Positions 1-5,262 of a stretch of DNA of 5,262 bases are shown here, one piece after another (position 1 is the stretch's first letter; each line of letters starts with the position of its first letter). The stretch comes from Candidatus Aenigmatarchaeota archaeon (GTDB lineage: Archaea > Aenigmatarchaeota > Aenigmatarchaeia > GW2011-AR5 > WALA01): contig WALQ01000012.1 in NCBI GenBank assembly GCA_015522745.1, positions 1 to 5,262 on the forward strand, written 5' to 3'. A model generated the notes under the pieces. That model was not told where the DNA came from and did no database searches. It saw nothing but the letters and a program-made list of their open reading frames with translations. Both the position numbers and the translations under genes were made by a program.

Positions 1-816
1 AGCAATCTTTCGTCTTCGTGGCCCATATTCAAGTCGCTGACGGCTAAGCAGAAAATGGCGCTTGATTCGGCGCTTAGGGAGCTCCGCGCGGATAAAAAGG
101 CGTTCTCAATCGACGACCTTATGGAGCACCTCAGTGCTGTCAATGAGAAAACGCGCGACCCGATAATCAGCGTTCTTCGCTCCTTGAAGTCAATGAACAT
201 TTTCGGCGTTTACGACAATCCAAGTATTAACAAGATTTGCAAGCAGGGTCAGCTGTCCATAATAGATTTTTCGAAAACGACTAGCCAGCGTGTGAGGCAG
301 ATAGTTCTTTATTATTTCGGCCACCTTCTCTTCTCAAAGCGCATTGAAGGCATCGTTCCACCGTTTGTTTTGATAGTCGAAGAGGCGCACAACTTCGCGC
401 CGCAGAACGTCGAAGTCGAACGATCTCTGTCACGGGGCATAATAGAGAAGATAGCGCGCGAAGGGAGGAAGTTTGGCGCTTCCCTTGTCATGATTTCGCA
501 GCGCCCCGTCCATCTTTCAACGACAGCACTGAGCCAATGCGGAACGAAGATAATACTGCGCGTCACGAATCCGTACGACATAGACAACATCAAGAAGAGC
601 TCAGAGGGTCTTGACGTGTCTGTTTTGAGCAGGATACCGTCCCTGTCCGTCGGGGAGGCGATTATGATAGGCGAAGCCACGGGGTATCCGCTCGTTTTCA
701 ACGTGAGGAAGAAAGAAGTTATGGATTCCAAGCGCAGTTTCGACCTGGAAAAGCTTGCCGAGGAGTACGCGAAAGAGCAAAAAAGAGATGACGACGACCT
801 GAACGCGTTTATGTGA
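1..816 (+). CDS. herA: HerA-type DNA translocase/helicase, C-terminal part (5' end cut by window)
   Basis: HerA is a hexameric FtsK/VirD4-like ATPase that, with the nuclease NurA, drives 5'-strand resection after Mre11-Rad50 acts. The frame is open from base 1 to the TGA at 814-816 (271 residues), so the first in-frame ATG (55) is internal and not the start. Family proteins are usually about 500 residues; the N-terminal HAS-barrel and Walker A lie outside the window. Visible parts, counted from base 1: the strand LSIIDFSK (about 85-92), Walker B VLIVEEAH with its acidic pair (about 123-130), the arginine-rich REGRKFG (about 153-159) expected to supply the trans-acting finger, the sensor-like ISQRP, and the NPYD turn typical of the family. 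The protein ends in an acidic tail (DDDDLNAFM). It converges on rad50 with no gap. No frameshift is visible. The family assignment is firm; DNA-end processing is inferred from the family and the neighbours. Confidence 0.93.
   Translation, partial: SNLSSSWPIFKSLTAKQKMALDSALRELRADKKAFSIDDLMEHLSAVNEKTRDPIISVLRSLKSMNIFGVYDNPSINKICKQGQLSIIDFSKTTSQRVRQIVLYYFGHLLFSKRIEGIVPPFVLIVEEAHNFAPQNVEVERSLSRGIIEKIAREGRKFGASLVMISQRPVHLSTTALSQCGTKIILRVTNPYDIDNIKKSSEGLDVSVLSRIPSLSVGEAIMIGEATGYPLVFNVRKKEVMDSKRSFDLEKLAEEYAKEQKRDDDDLNAFM
779..784 (-). terminator. Possible oligo-T terminator for mre11-rad50
   Basis: Read on the - strand this is TTTTTT, about 33 bases past the rad50 stop and within a pyrimidine-rich stretch, inside the 3' coding end of herA. 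Archaeal termination often needs only a T-rich tract. No hairpin is evident. This is position and composition evidence only. Confidence 0.3.
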
Positions 817-3171
817 TTATTCCATTTTCAATTCCGCGTTTGTCACACCACCCTCTTTGGAGAGTTTGTAGAAGCTTCCCGTGACTGCGTTCTCCAGTTT
901 CTCCTCGTGCGTGATTATGAATATTTGATTTACGAGCGACGATAGTTTCTCTCTCAGTATGAACGAAAACGAATCTATGGCGGCATCGTCAAGATTGTGC
1001 GTCGGCTCGTCGAGTATGAGCCACTTCAACTGCTTCACAAGCGATATAGAGAGCGCTATGCGAAGCGATATGGCGGCGGACGTTCGCTCTCCACCTGATG
1101 CAACTCCGTCGACACCACGCCATTCTACGCCGTCGAACAATTCAAGCTTGTAGTCGTTTTCCGTTGCATTCAACCTTATGTCCTGTATCTCGTCGTATGG
1201 GTAGAATTCTTTCCACACAGCAGACATGTTTCTATTGACGGTTTCTATTATTTTCTTTCTTATCTGCTCCTGCGTTTTTACGAGTGCTTTCTCAAACCCT
1301 TTTAGATATTCTTCCATTTTTGAGAGAACTTTGTATTCTCTTCTGTAATTCTCTATAAGAGAGATCTTGTTTTCAAGTTCAGATTTAAATAATTTCAGTT
1401 CGCTTACCATTTGTTCATTCTTCTTCATTGACGTATTTATTTCACTTCTCTTTGCATAAAGATTTCTGAGCTCATCTTCCATTTTGTTAAGGCGTTCAAT
1501 GTCAAAATGGGTCTCGATTTCCCCCTTTTTCTTAGAAAGTGTTTGTATGTCGGTTTCGATGTCATATTTTCTTTTCATTTTTGTTTCGTATTCGTTTGCG
1601 TATTCTATTTTATTCTGAATTTCCATGATTCTCTTCTGAACATCCTTTATTTTGTTTTCAAGTTCTTTCTCTTCTTGAACGAGTTCGCCGTACTTTTTCT
1701 GGAGAGATGATTTCTTATTTTCCAGTTCATGAAGTTCATTTTCATCAATCTTCTCCTCATGAAGCATATCAAGTTTCGTTTTGAATTTTCTCCAAACAAT
1801 CAGATCGTGGCTCATCTTTGATATGCTCTTTTGTTCTTCCTGAACAGATTCGTTCAATGAATTTATCTTTTTTGTCGATACCTTCAATGCTTCCTCTTTT
1901 TCTTGTATGAGACATCTTACTTTTTCCTCTGTAAGTGGTGAACCACACACAGGACACTTCTTGTCGGATTTCTTCAATTGAACCAATGAAGCTTCTAGTT
2001 CATTTTTCTTTCCGACTTCTTCTCCTATGCCCGATTTCAACTCCTGTATTTTTGCCTCCCCGTTTTTCATCATCTTTTCCAGATCTTCCAACGTTCCGTA
2101 CTTTTGTTCGTATTTTTTAACCTCAAATTCATACAGTTCACGTTCTTTATTTTTCTTTTCATTTGAAGATATGAGATACTTGATCTTTCCGAGTGTTGAC
2201 TCTATTGATTTCATTTCTTCGACTGTGCCATTTATCAGTGATTTTATGTTTGACACCTCAGATTCCATGTCAGAAATATTTGGAAGTAATTTCAATTTCT
2301 TTTCAAACTCTTCTTTTTTGATGTAATAATTTTCAAGGCGTTTCATTTCATTTTTTATTGATTCAAATTCGCCCATCTTTGATGAGAGCTCACGTTCAAG
2401 TGAATTGAGCTCATCTTTCAAGGATTTCATTTCTGAAACTTCTTTTGAGAGTGATTTAATTTTCTCATTAACTTCTGAAAGGGTGCCCTCACTTTCCCTT
2501 ATTTCTTCATTCAACTTATCAATTCTGGAAATTACATTTTTCACATCTTCTTTTGCCTTTTCCTCATTCATCGAATTTATGTCACGAAGCCGTTCGTTAG
2601 CGCGTTCACGAGCCTTTGATACCAGTGATACAGATGCTGCGCGCATCTTTTCAAATTTGTCTATCATCAGCAGCTCGTCAATTTTCTTCTTCCTATCTGT
2701 TGGGCGCAGCGATAAGAAGTAATCTATGTTGTTCTGCTCGCTGTAAACGGCGCGGGTAAATAAGTCGTAATCAAGTCCAAGAACGCTTTTCACAGCCTTT
2801 GTCACGGCGTTTGATTTCGGCGCCTCGATGAGCTTGTCATCCATTCTAAGTTCAGATGTCGTTGTTCCCTTCTTCTTTTCTACGACGCGCTTTACGTAGT
2901 ACTCGTGTCCGTTGACGTCAAACCAGAGCTCCACCGAAGCAGTGCGCTTTTCCTTCGGAGTGCGCATTATTATGTCATCGAGCTTTATTGTCTTTTTTTG
3001 AAGATTTGGAAACGTTGCGAAAAGCGCGAAGCACATTGCATCCGTTATGGACGATTTTCCTGCGCCCATCCTTCCCATGATTACATTTATCCCGCGGTGA
3101 AACTCGAGCTCCGTGTTTTCGTGCGAGCGCCAATTAACCAATTTAATTTTCCTTATCAATTTCTTCACCAA
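817..3171 (-). CDS. rad50: Rad50 DNA double-strand break repair ATPase
   Basis: Rad50 is the SMC-like ATPase that tethers DNA ends and gates the Mre11 nuclease. Counting from the TTG at 3171 (784 residues): the N-terminal NWRSH strand, Walker A GRMGAGKSS (33-41), Q-loop YSEQNNID (Q146), a first coiled-coil arm about 185-400, the zinc hook CPVC (406-409), a returning arm about 415-630, the ABC signature ASGGER (691-696), Walker B LILDEP (718-723), the D-loop NLDD and the switch His (H755). It is intact but shorter than Pyrococcus Rad50 (about 880), so the arms are short. Walker A has Met where Asn is usual, and the signature has Ala for the usual Leu; catalytic Lys, Asp, Glu and His are kept. 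The start is uncertain: TTG 3171, GTG 3168 and TTG 3159 are all possible. The last has GGTGA five bases upstream and best fits the family N-terminus. The frame overlaps mre11, so translation is probably coupled. Confidence 0.96.
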   Translation of the reverse strand: MVKKLIRKIKLVNWRSHENTELEFHRGINVIMGRMGAGKSSITDAMCFALFATFPNLQKKTIKLDDIIMRTPKEKRTASVELWFDVNGHEYYVKRVVEKKKGTTTSELRMDDKLIEAPKSNAVTKAVKSVLGLDYDLFTRAVYSEQNNIDYFLSLRPTDRKKKIDELLMIDKFEKMRAASVSLVSKARERANERLRDINSMNEEKAKEDVKNVISRIDKLNEEIRESEGTLSEVNEKIKSLSKEVSEMKSLKDELNSLERELSSKMGEFESIKNEMKRLENYYIKKEEFEKKLKLLPNISDMESEVSNIKSLINGTVEEMKSIESTLGKIKYLISSNEKKNKERELYEFEVKKYEQKYGTLEDLEKMMKNGEAKIQELKSGIGEEVGKKNELEASLVQLKKSDKKCPVCGSPLTEEKVRCLIQEKEEALKVSTKKINSLNESVQEEQKSISKMSHDLIVWRKFKTKLDMLHEEKIDENELHELENKKSSLQKKYGELVQEEKELENKIKDVQKRIMEIQNKIEYANEYETKMKRKYDIETDIQTLSKKKGEIETHFDIERLNKMEDELRNLYAKRSEINTSMKKNEQMVSELKLFKSELENKISLIENYRREYKVLSKMEEYLKGFEKALVKTQEQIRKKIIETVNRNMSAVWKEFYPYDEIQDIRLNATENDYKLELFDGVEWRGVDGVASGGERTSAAISLRIALSISLVKQLKWLILDEPTHNLDDAAIDSFSFILREKLSSLVNQIFIITHEEKLENAVTGSFYKLSKEGGVTNAELKME
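1945..1956 (-). other. Rad50 zinc-hook CPVC motif
   Basis: These twelve bases encode Cys-Pro-Val-Cys (residues 406-409 counted from TTG 3171), close to the middle of the protein and between two Lys/Glu-rich heptad arms. In the Rad50 family this motif lets two molecules share one Zn2+ ion and join their coiled-coil tips. A Gly follows directly (CPVCG), as in many archaeal Rad50 proteins. Confidence 0.93.
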
Positions 3172-4267
3172 TTTTCTTGTAAATTATGTCGAATGCGTTT
3201 TCGTCAAGTATGTTGTTGAACAAGAAATTTGTGTCGATTTCTTTCGCATTCTTTTTCAGAAGTTCGCGACCAAGATCTTCTATGTTCATATCGTTGATAT
3301 CTTCACTTTCGGTTGCGCCTTCGCTTTTGAGCGCTAGCGAGAACGAAATTATGAACCTGTTTCTGTATTTGTCGACTTCATGTTCATTCATCTTCTTGTG
3401 TAATTTAAGTCGAACGATTGGTTTCATTTTGTACTCGCTCTTTGAGAGTTCATCTAGTATTTTCACAACGTCACTCGAAGTTTCGACGTCGTATATGAAT
3501 ATCTTTCTCTGGTTCTTGATGTGGTAGAACGTCATCTTCATTGTTTTCGTGTCGAGTATGTAGAATCCCTTGTCTCCCTCGAGCTTCGTTTGCGTTGCGA
3601 TTGTGCTTCCGCATATCACAAGATTGGTTCCGCCAACTTCTTCACGCTTGTGAATGTGGCCGTCGAGTATGAGGTCAAATCCTTTGGGAAGGTCGGATAT
3701 GTTTATTGTCGGCGGTTCAAGCGGTGAATACACGAACTTGTCTATTGATTGATGGAGGAGAAGTATGTTCCTTGCCCCTTCAACTGGCTTCGGCGACCAT
3801 TTTTCGAGAACGCTCTTTGCATATCGCTCCGGAACGAACGACATGCCCTGAACTGCGACACGCTCTCCGCCCTTCTCGATCACAATCCCATTGAGATGGA
3901 GATGAATGAGAAATCCCACATCTTCCATAGATTCCACGGGATTGCGAAATCCTTTGGACCGGCGTTCGTGATTGCCGTGTATTGCGATAAACGGGGCTCC
4001 ACGGACGTGAACGGGGTCTTTGTTAATGAATTCGACTATTTTTGCACCGTCGAGGACGAACAAATTTGAAATGCCTTTCATCGTGGCTATCATATTTTCG
4101 GACGACGGCATTGATGTGTTGAACATGTCGCCTGCGAACAGAACTGCGTCTACGTTCATTTCGCATGCGCGCTCCATTATCTCCTGGAATGCAATTGTCG
4201 CGTCGTTTCTTCGCTCCGTTCCACGGCCGAATCCGATATGGGTGTCTGAAAGCAAAAGTAGTTTCAT
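3143..4267 (-). CDS. mre11: Mre11 DNA repair exo/endonuclease
   Basis: Mre11 is the Mn2+-dependent nuclease partner of Rad50 and belongs to the calcineurin-like phosphoesterases. The 374-residue frame is complete and starts at ATG 4267. The metal ligands are all visible: motif I SDTHIG (D8, H10), motif II AGDMFN (D47), motif III GNHER (N99, H100), motif IV LLHQ (H172) and motif V GHIHKR (H204, H206). After the catalytic domain comes CGST and then KGFY (about 219-236), which leads to the capping domain. The Lys/Glu-rich C-terminus (about 300-374) should hold the Rad50-binding helices. The spacing from D47 to N99 is about 17 residues longer than in Pyrococcus Mre11. Asn50 stands where Pyrococcus has His52, and motif III has Glu where Pyrococcus has Asp; I recall both in methanogen homologues, so activity is expected. 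It is the first gene of the mre11-rad50 operon. No Shine-Dalgarno precedes the ATG, which suggests a leaderless mRNA. Confidence 0.96.
   Translation of the reverse strand: MKLLLLSDTHIGFGRGTERRNDATIAFQEIMERACEMNVDAVLFAGDMFNTSMPSSENMIATMKGISNLFVLDGAKIVEFINKDPVHVRGAPFIAIHGNHERRSKGFRNPVESMEDVGFLIHLHLNGIVIEKGGERVAVQGMSFVPERYAKSVLEKWSPKPVEGARNILLLHQSIDKFVYSPLEPPTINISDLPKGFDLILDGHIHKREEVGGTNLVICGSTIATQTKLEGDKGFYILDTKTMKMTFYHIKNQRKIFIYDVETSSDVVKILDELSKSEYKMKPIVRLKLHKKMNEHEVDKYRNRFIISFSLALKSEGATESEDINDMNIEDLGRELLKKNAKEIDTNFLFNNILDENAFDIIYKKIGEEIDKEN
3165..3169 (-). promoter_or_regulatory. Probable rad50 ribosome binding site (GGTGA)
   Basis: On the - strand GGTGA lies inside the last codons of mre11 and is followed by a five-base spacer (AGAAA) and then TTG (3159-3157). 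This is the best Shine-Dalgarno match near the rad50 start. It would overlap the alternative starts TTG 3171 and GTG 3168 and so argues against them. Starting at 3159 gives a protein beginning MIRKIKLVNWRSH, close in length to the N-terminus of well-known Rad50 proteins. Confidence 0.55.
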
Positions 4268-4289
4268 AAGTACAATAATCTGAAAAACA

Positions 4290-4297
4290 ATTTAAAT
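4290..4297. promoter_or_regulatory. TATA-like box in the mre11/ribL divergent promoter
   Basis: The octamer ATTTAAAT is its own reverse complement and sits in the 59-bp gap between the divergent mre11 and ribL starts. Archaeal transcription usually begins about 25-27 bases from the box centre. That predicts starts near 4320 on the + strand (a leader of a few bases for ribL) and near 4267 on the - strand (the A of the mre11 ATG, hence leaderless). The purine-rich GAAAAAC at 4282-4288 could act as a BRE for rightward transcription; the leftward BRE is less clear. A second candidate for mre11 is CTATAAG on the - strand (about 4311-4317), which would leave a leader of roughly 20 bases with no Shine-Dalgarno. 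Confidence 0.5.
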
Positions 4298-4317
4298 GAT
4301 TACGAAAAACTTATAGT

Positions 4318-4321
4318 GGTG
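4318..4321 (+). promoter_or_regulatory. Probable ribL ribosome binding site (GGTG)
   Basis: GGTG is followed by a five-base spacer (TGGAC) and then ATG at 4327. It overlaps the in-frame GTG at 4321, so ATG 4327 is the better start and the GTG start is disfavoured. If transcription begins near 4320, part of this site would be lost, so either the mRNA starts slightly upstream or the gene is read as a near-leaderless message. Confidence 0.5.
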
Positions 4322-4326
4322 TGGAC

Positions 4327-4734
4327 ATGGTAAAAGTTCTTGTTGGTGGCTGTTTTGACATATTGCACGTGGGGCACATAAGGTTTCTTCGCGCAGCCAA
4401 ATCGCTCGGCGATGAGCTCGTAGTCGTTGTCGCGCACGATGACACCGTTAGCAGGAAGAAAGGGCGTATTATAATGAGCTGCCGAGAGCGCGCCGAAATA
4501 ATAAACTCCATACGCTATGTTGACAAGGCGGTTTGCGGCGATCCGCGCGACTTCTTCAAGGTCGTTGAGCGCGAAGAGCCGGATATAATTGCGATTGGCT
4601 ACGACCAAAACGACGAGTGGATTCGTGAAATAGGGGCTTCGCGACATCTGAAATTCAAACTTGTAAGAGTCGAGAAATTCGGTGAGTACAGCACAAAAGA
4701 CATTGTGGCTAAAATAATATCGCATCATCGATGA
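4327..4734 (+). CDS. ribL: RibL-like nucleotidyltransferase (probable archaeal FAD synthase)
   Basis: This is a small cytidylyltransferase-fold enzyme of 135 residues. It has the N-terminal GGCFDILHVGH (7-17), which carries the HxGH nucleotide-binding motif (H14-V-G-H17), then SLGDELVVVVA, SRKKGR (42-47), IGYDQN and the C-terminal YSTKDIV (121-127), which corresponds to the ISSTxxV/I motif. Length and motif order fit archaeal RibL, which adenylates FMN to FAD, but also other members that activate sugar or glycerol phosphates. The C-terminal cysteines I recall in Methanocaldococcus RibL are absent: the only Cys are 9, 52 and 70. The FAD synthase role is therefore likely but not proven. It is divergent from mre11 and its last 10 bases overlap the end of the convergent TsaC/Sua5 gene. 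ATG 4327 was chosen over GTG 4321 because of the GGTG spacing. Confidence 0.8.
   Translation: MVKVLVGGCFDILHVGHIRFLRAAKSLGDELVVVVAHDDTVSRKKGRIIMSCRERAEIINSIRYVDKAVCGDPRDFFKVVEREEPDIIAIGYDQNDEWIREIGASRHLKFKLVRVEKFGEYSTKDIVAKIISHHR
4725..4734. other. 10-bp palindrome containing both convergent stop codons
   Basis: TCATCGATGA equals its reverse complement. Read on the + strand it ends ribL (His-Arg-stop), and read on the - strand it ends the TsaC/Sua5 gene (also His-Arg-stop). The two coding regions overlap by exactly these ten bases. The sequence is directly visible; whether it has any role beyond compact packing is unknown. Confidence 0.9.
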
Positions 4735-5258
4735 ATGAACGACATTATTTCTTCCTTTGAAATCGGGCCTTCACGAAGAATGCTCATCTTATCGACATCA
4801 AACACCGTTGACGGTCGTTCGCCCTTCGGGAGCTCCTTCACAACCGGAGCGATGTCGGGGATCTCATCAAACCTGTACGCCGGCGGCTCTCCTGATATGT
4901 TTGCGGACGTTGCCGTTATCGGTCGTCCGATGGAGCGTATCATGTCGCGCACTTTGTCGAAATCGGGGACACGGAATCCAATGCGGTTGACGACGAGTGT
5001 CAACGGCCCGGGCATGAACCTCTTTGCGAGCTCGTATGCGATTCCTCGCAGAGCGAGGAACTCTTTCGCCATTTCGACGCTCGAGAACGCGATTGATATC
5101 GGCTTGCTTTTCGGCCGCTTTTTGAGCTCAAAGACGCGCTCGACGGCTTTTTCGTTTGTTGCGTCGGCACCGAGCCCGAAGCATGTCTCAGTAGGATAAA
5201 CTACGACGCCACCCGACCTGATTATAGAAACTGCATCATCCCATGTGATGAACTTCAT
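4725..5258 (-). CDS. TsaC/Sua5/YrdC threonylcarbamoyl-AMP synthase, short form
   Basis: Enzymes of this family make L-threonylcarbamoyl-AMP from threonine, bicarbonate and ATP, the first step of t6A37 tRNA modification; the KEOPS/Kae1 complex completes it. The 177-residue protein has VVYPTET (19-25) with FGLGADA, the KxR motif (K46, R48) followed by SKP, PGPLTLVV (83-90), the TSANISG ATP-binding SxN motif (S118, N120), and PSTVFD (149-154) with the closing ILREGPIS. It lacks the extra C-terminal Sua5 domain, so it is of the TsaC-like single-domain type. The stretch between PLTL and FRVPD is only a few residues, about 15 shorter than I recall for the family. ATG 5258 gives a typical N-terminus (MKFITWDDAV), but the frame is still open at the window edge, so an earlier start or the ribosome binding site cannot be judged. 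The 3' end overlaps the convergent ribL. Confidence 0.9.
   Translation of the reverse strand: MKFITWDDAVSIIRSGGVVVYPTETCFGLGADATNEKAVERVFELKKRPKSKPISIAFSSVEMAKEFLALRGIAYELAKRFMPGPLTLVVNRIGFRVPDFDKVRDMIRSIGRPITATSANISGEPPAYRFDEIPDIAPVVKELPKGERPSTVFDVDKMSILREGPISKEEIMSFIHR
4744..4757 (+). terminator. Possible T-rich terminator for ribL
   Basis: A T-rich run (ATTATTTCTTCCTT) begins about ten bases past the ribL stop, inside the 3' coding end of the convergent gene. Its first seven bases pair with AAATAAT at 4712-4718, but the arms are AT-only and far apart, so a stable hairpin is doubtful. It is a weak candidate for an archaeal oligo-T terminator. Confidence 0.25.
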
Positions 5259-5262
5259 GGTG

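Noticed and set aside
55..57. ATG at 55 as the true herA start
   Set aside because: The frame continues without a stop to base 1, and the protein from 55 would lack the Walker A and HAS-barrel regions every HerA needs, so this Met is internal.
312..731. A 139-codon open frame on the - strand opposite herA
   Set aside because: It covers the Walker B and arginine-finger coding region of herA in antisense and shows no family features of its own.
1507..1710. A Phe/Leu/Val-rich + strand frame that looks like a small membrane protein
   Set aside because: The hydrophobic run is the reverse complement of the Lys/Glu codons of the Rad50 coiled coil (TTT/TTC opposite AAA/GAA). Similar Ser/Phe-rich frames at 2027-2326 and 2405-2722 have the same cause.
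4303..4316. CGAAAAACTTATAG as a BRE plus TATA box for ribL
   Set aside because: It resembles an archaeal promoter element, but a start about 25 bases downstream would fall inside the ribL coding region, past the HxGH-encoding start. The box at 4290-4297 fits better.
4300..4728. A 142-codon open frame on the - strand opposite ribL
   Set aside because: It is fully antisense to a gene with clear catalytic motifs, has no recognisable domain, and would fill the promoter gap. It is best read as a shadow frame.
4712..4750. AAATAAT/ATTATTT inverted repeat around the ribL/TsaC ends as a bidirectional hairpin terminator
   Set aside because: The arms are only seven AT pairs separated by 25 bases and are not centred on the inner palindrome, so a stable stem is unlikely.
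1..5262. CRISPR array, tRNA, rRNA, insertion sequence or att site
   Set aside because: I saw no regularly spaced repeats, cloverleaf-like segment, transposase motif or terminal inverted repeats; intact genes account for nearly the whole window.

Overview
The window reads as archaeal chromosomal DNA. It carries the archaeal double-strand-break end-processing set (the HerA ATPase, Mre11 nuclease and Rad50 ATPase), an archaeal-type RibL-like nucleotidyltransferase, and a TsaC/Sua5-type tRNA-modification enzyme. Other archaeal signs are frequent ATA and AGG codons, a TATA-like box (ATTTAAAT), GGTG/GGTGA ribosome binding sites, and an mre11 start with no Shine-Dalgarno sequence. Details of Mre11 (GNHERR and CGST motifs, a long spacer before motif III) and Rad50 (GRMGAGKSS Walker A, YSEQNNIDYFL Q-loop) resemble sequences I recall from DPANN-type archaea. 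That placement rests on memory and is tentative.

Layout: (1) bases 1-816, + strand, the C-terminal half of herA, cut by the left edge. (2) bases 817-4267, - strand, an mre11-rad50 operon with mre11 first and the two reading frames overlapping. Its last stop codon abuts the herA stop with no base between. (3) bases 4268-4326, the only real intergenic gap, a compact divergent promoter region with a self-complementary TATA-like box. (4) bases 4327-4734, + strand, the RibL-like nucleotidyltransferase. (5) bases 4725-5258, - strand, a short TsaC/Sua5 protein whose 3' end overlaps ribL by 10 bp inside a perfect palindrome that holds both stop codons. There is no gene-free stretch over 300 bases, and I see no RNA gene, mobile element or CRISPR array.

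How the genes work together: Mre11 and Rad50 form the complex that binds and opens DNA ends. HerA, normally with the nuclease NurA, carries out the long 5'-strand resection that prepares ends for RadA. In many archaea these genes lie in one co-directional cluster. Here herA faces mre11-rad50 tail to tail, and nurA is not in the window. The two right-hand genes are housekeeping genes for flavin or other nucleotide-activated cofactor synthesis and for tRNA t6A modification, with no evident link to repair.

I found no clearly new system. The points most worth checking are the convergent, gapless herA/rad50 junction, the non-ATG start cluster of rad50, the two-way stop palindrome, the divergent promoter, and the shortened loop of the TsaC/Sua5 protein.
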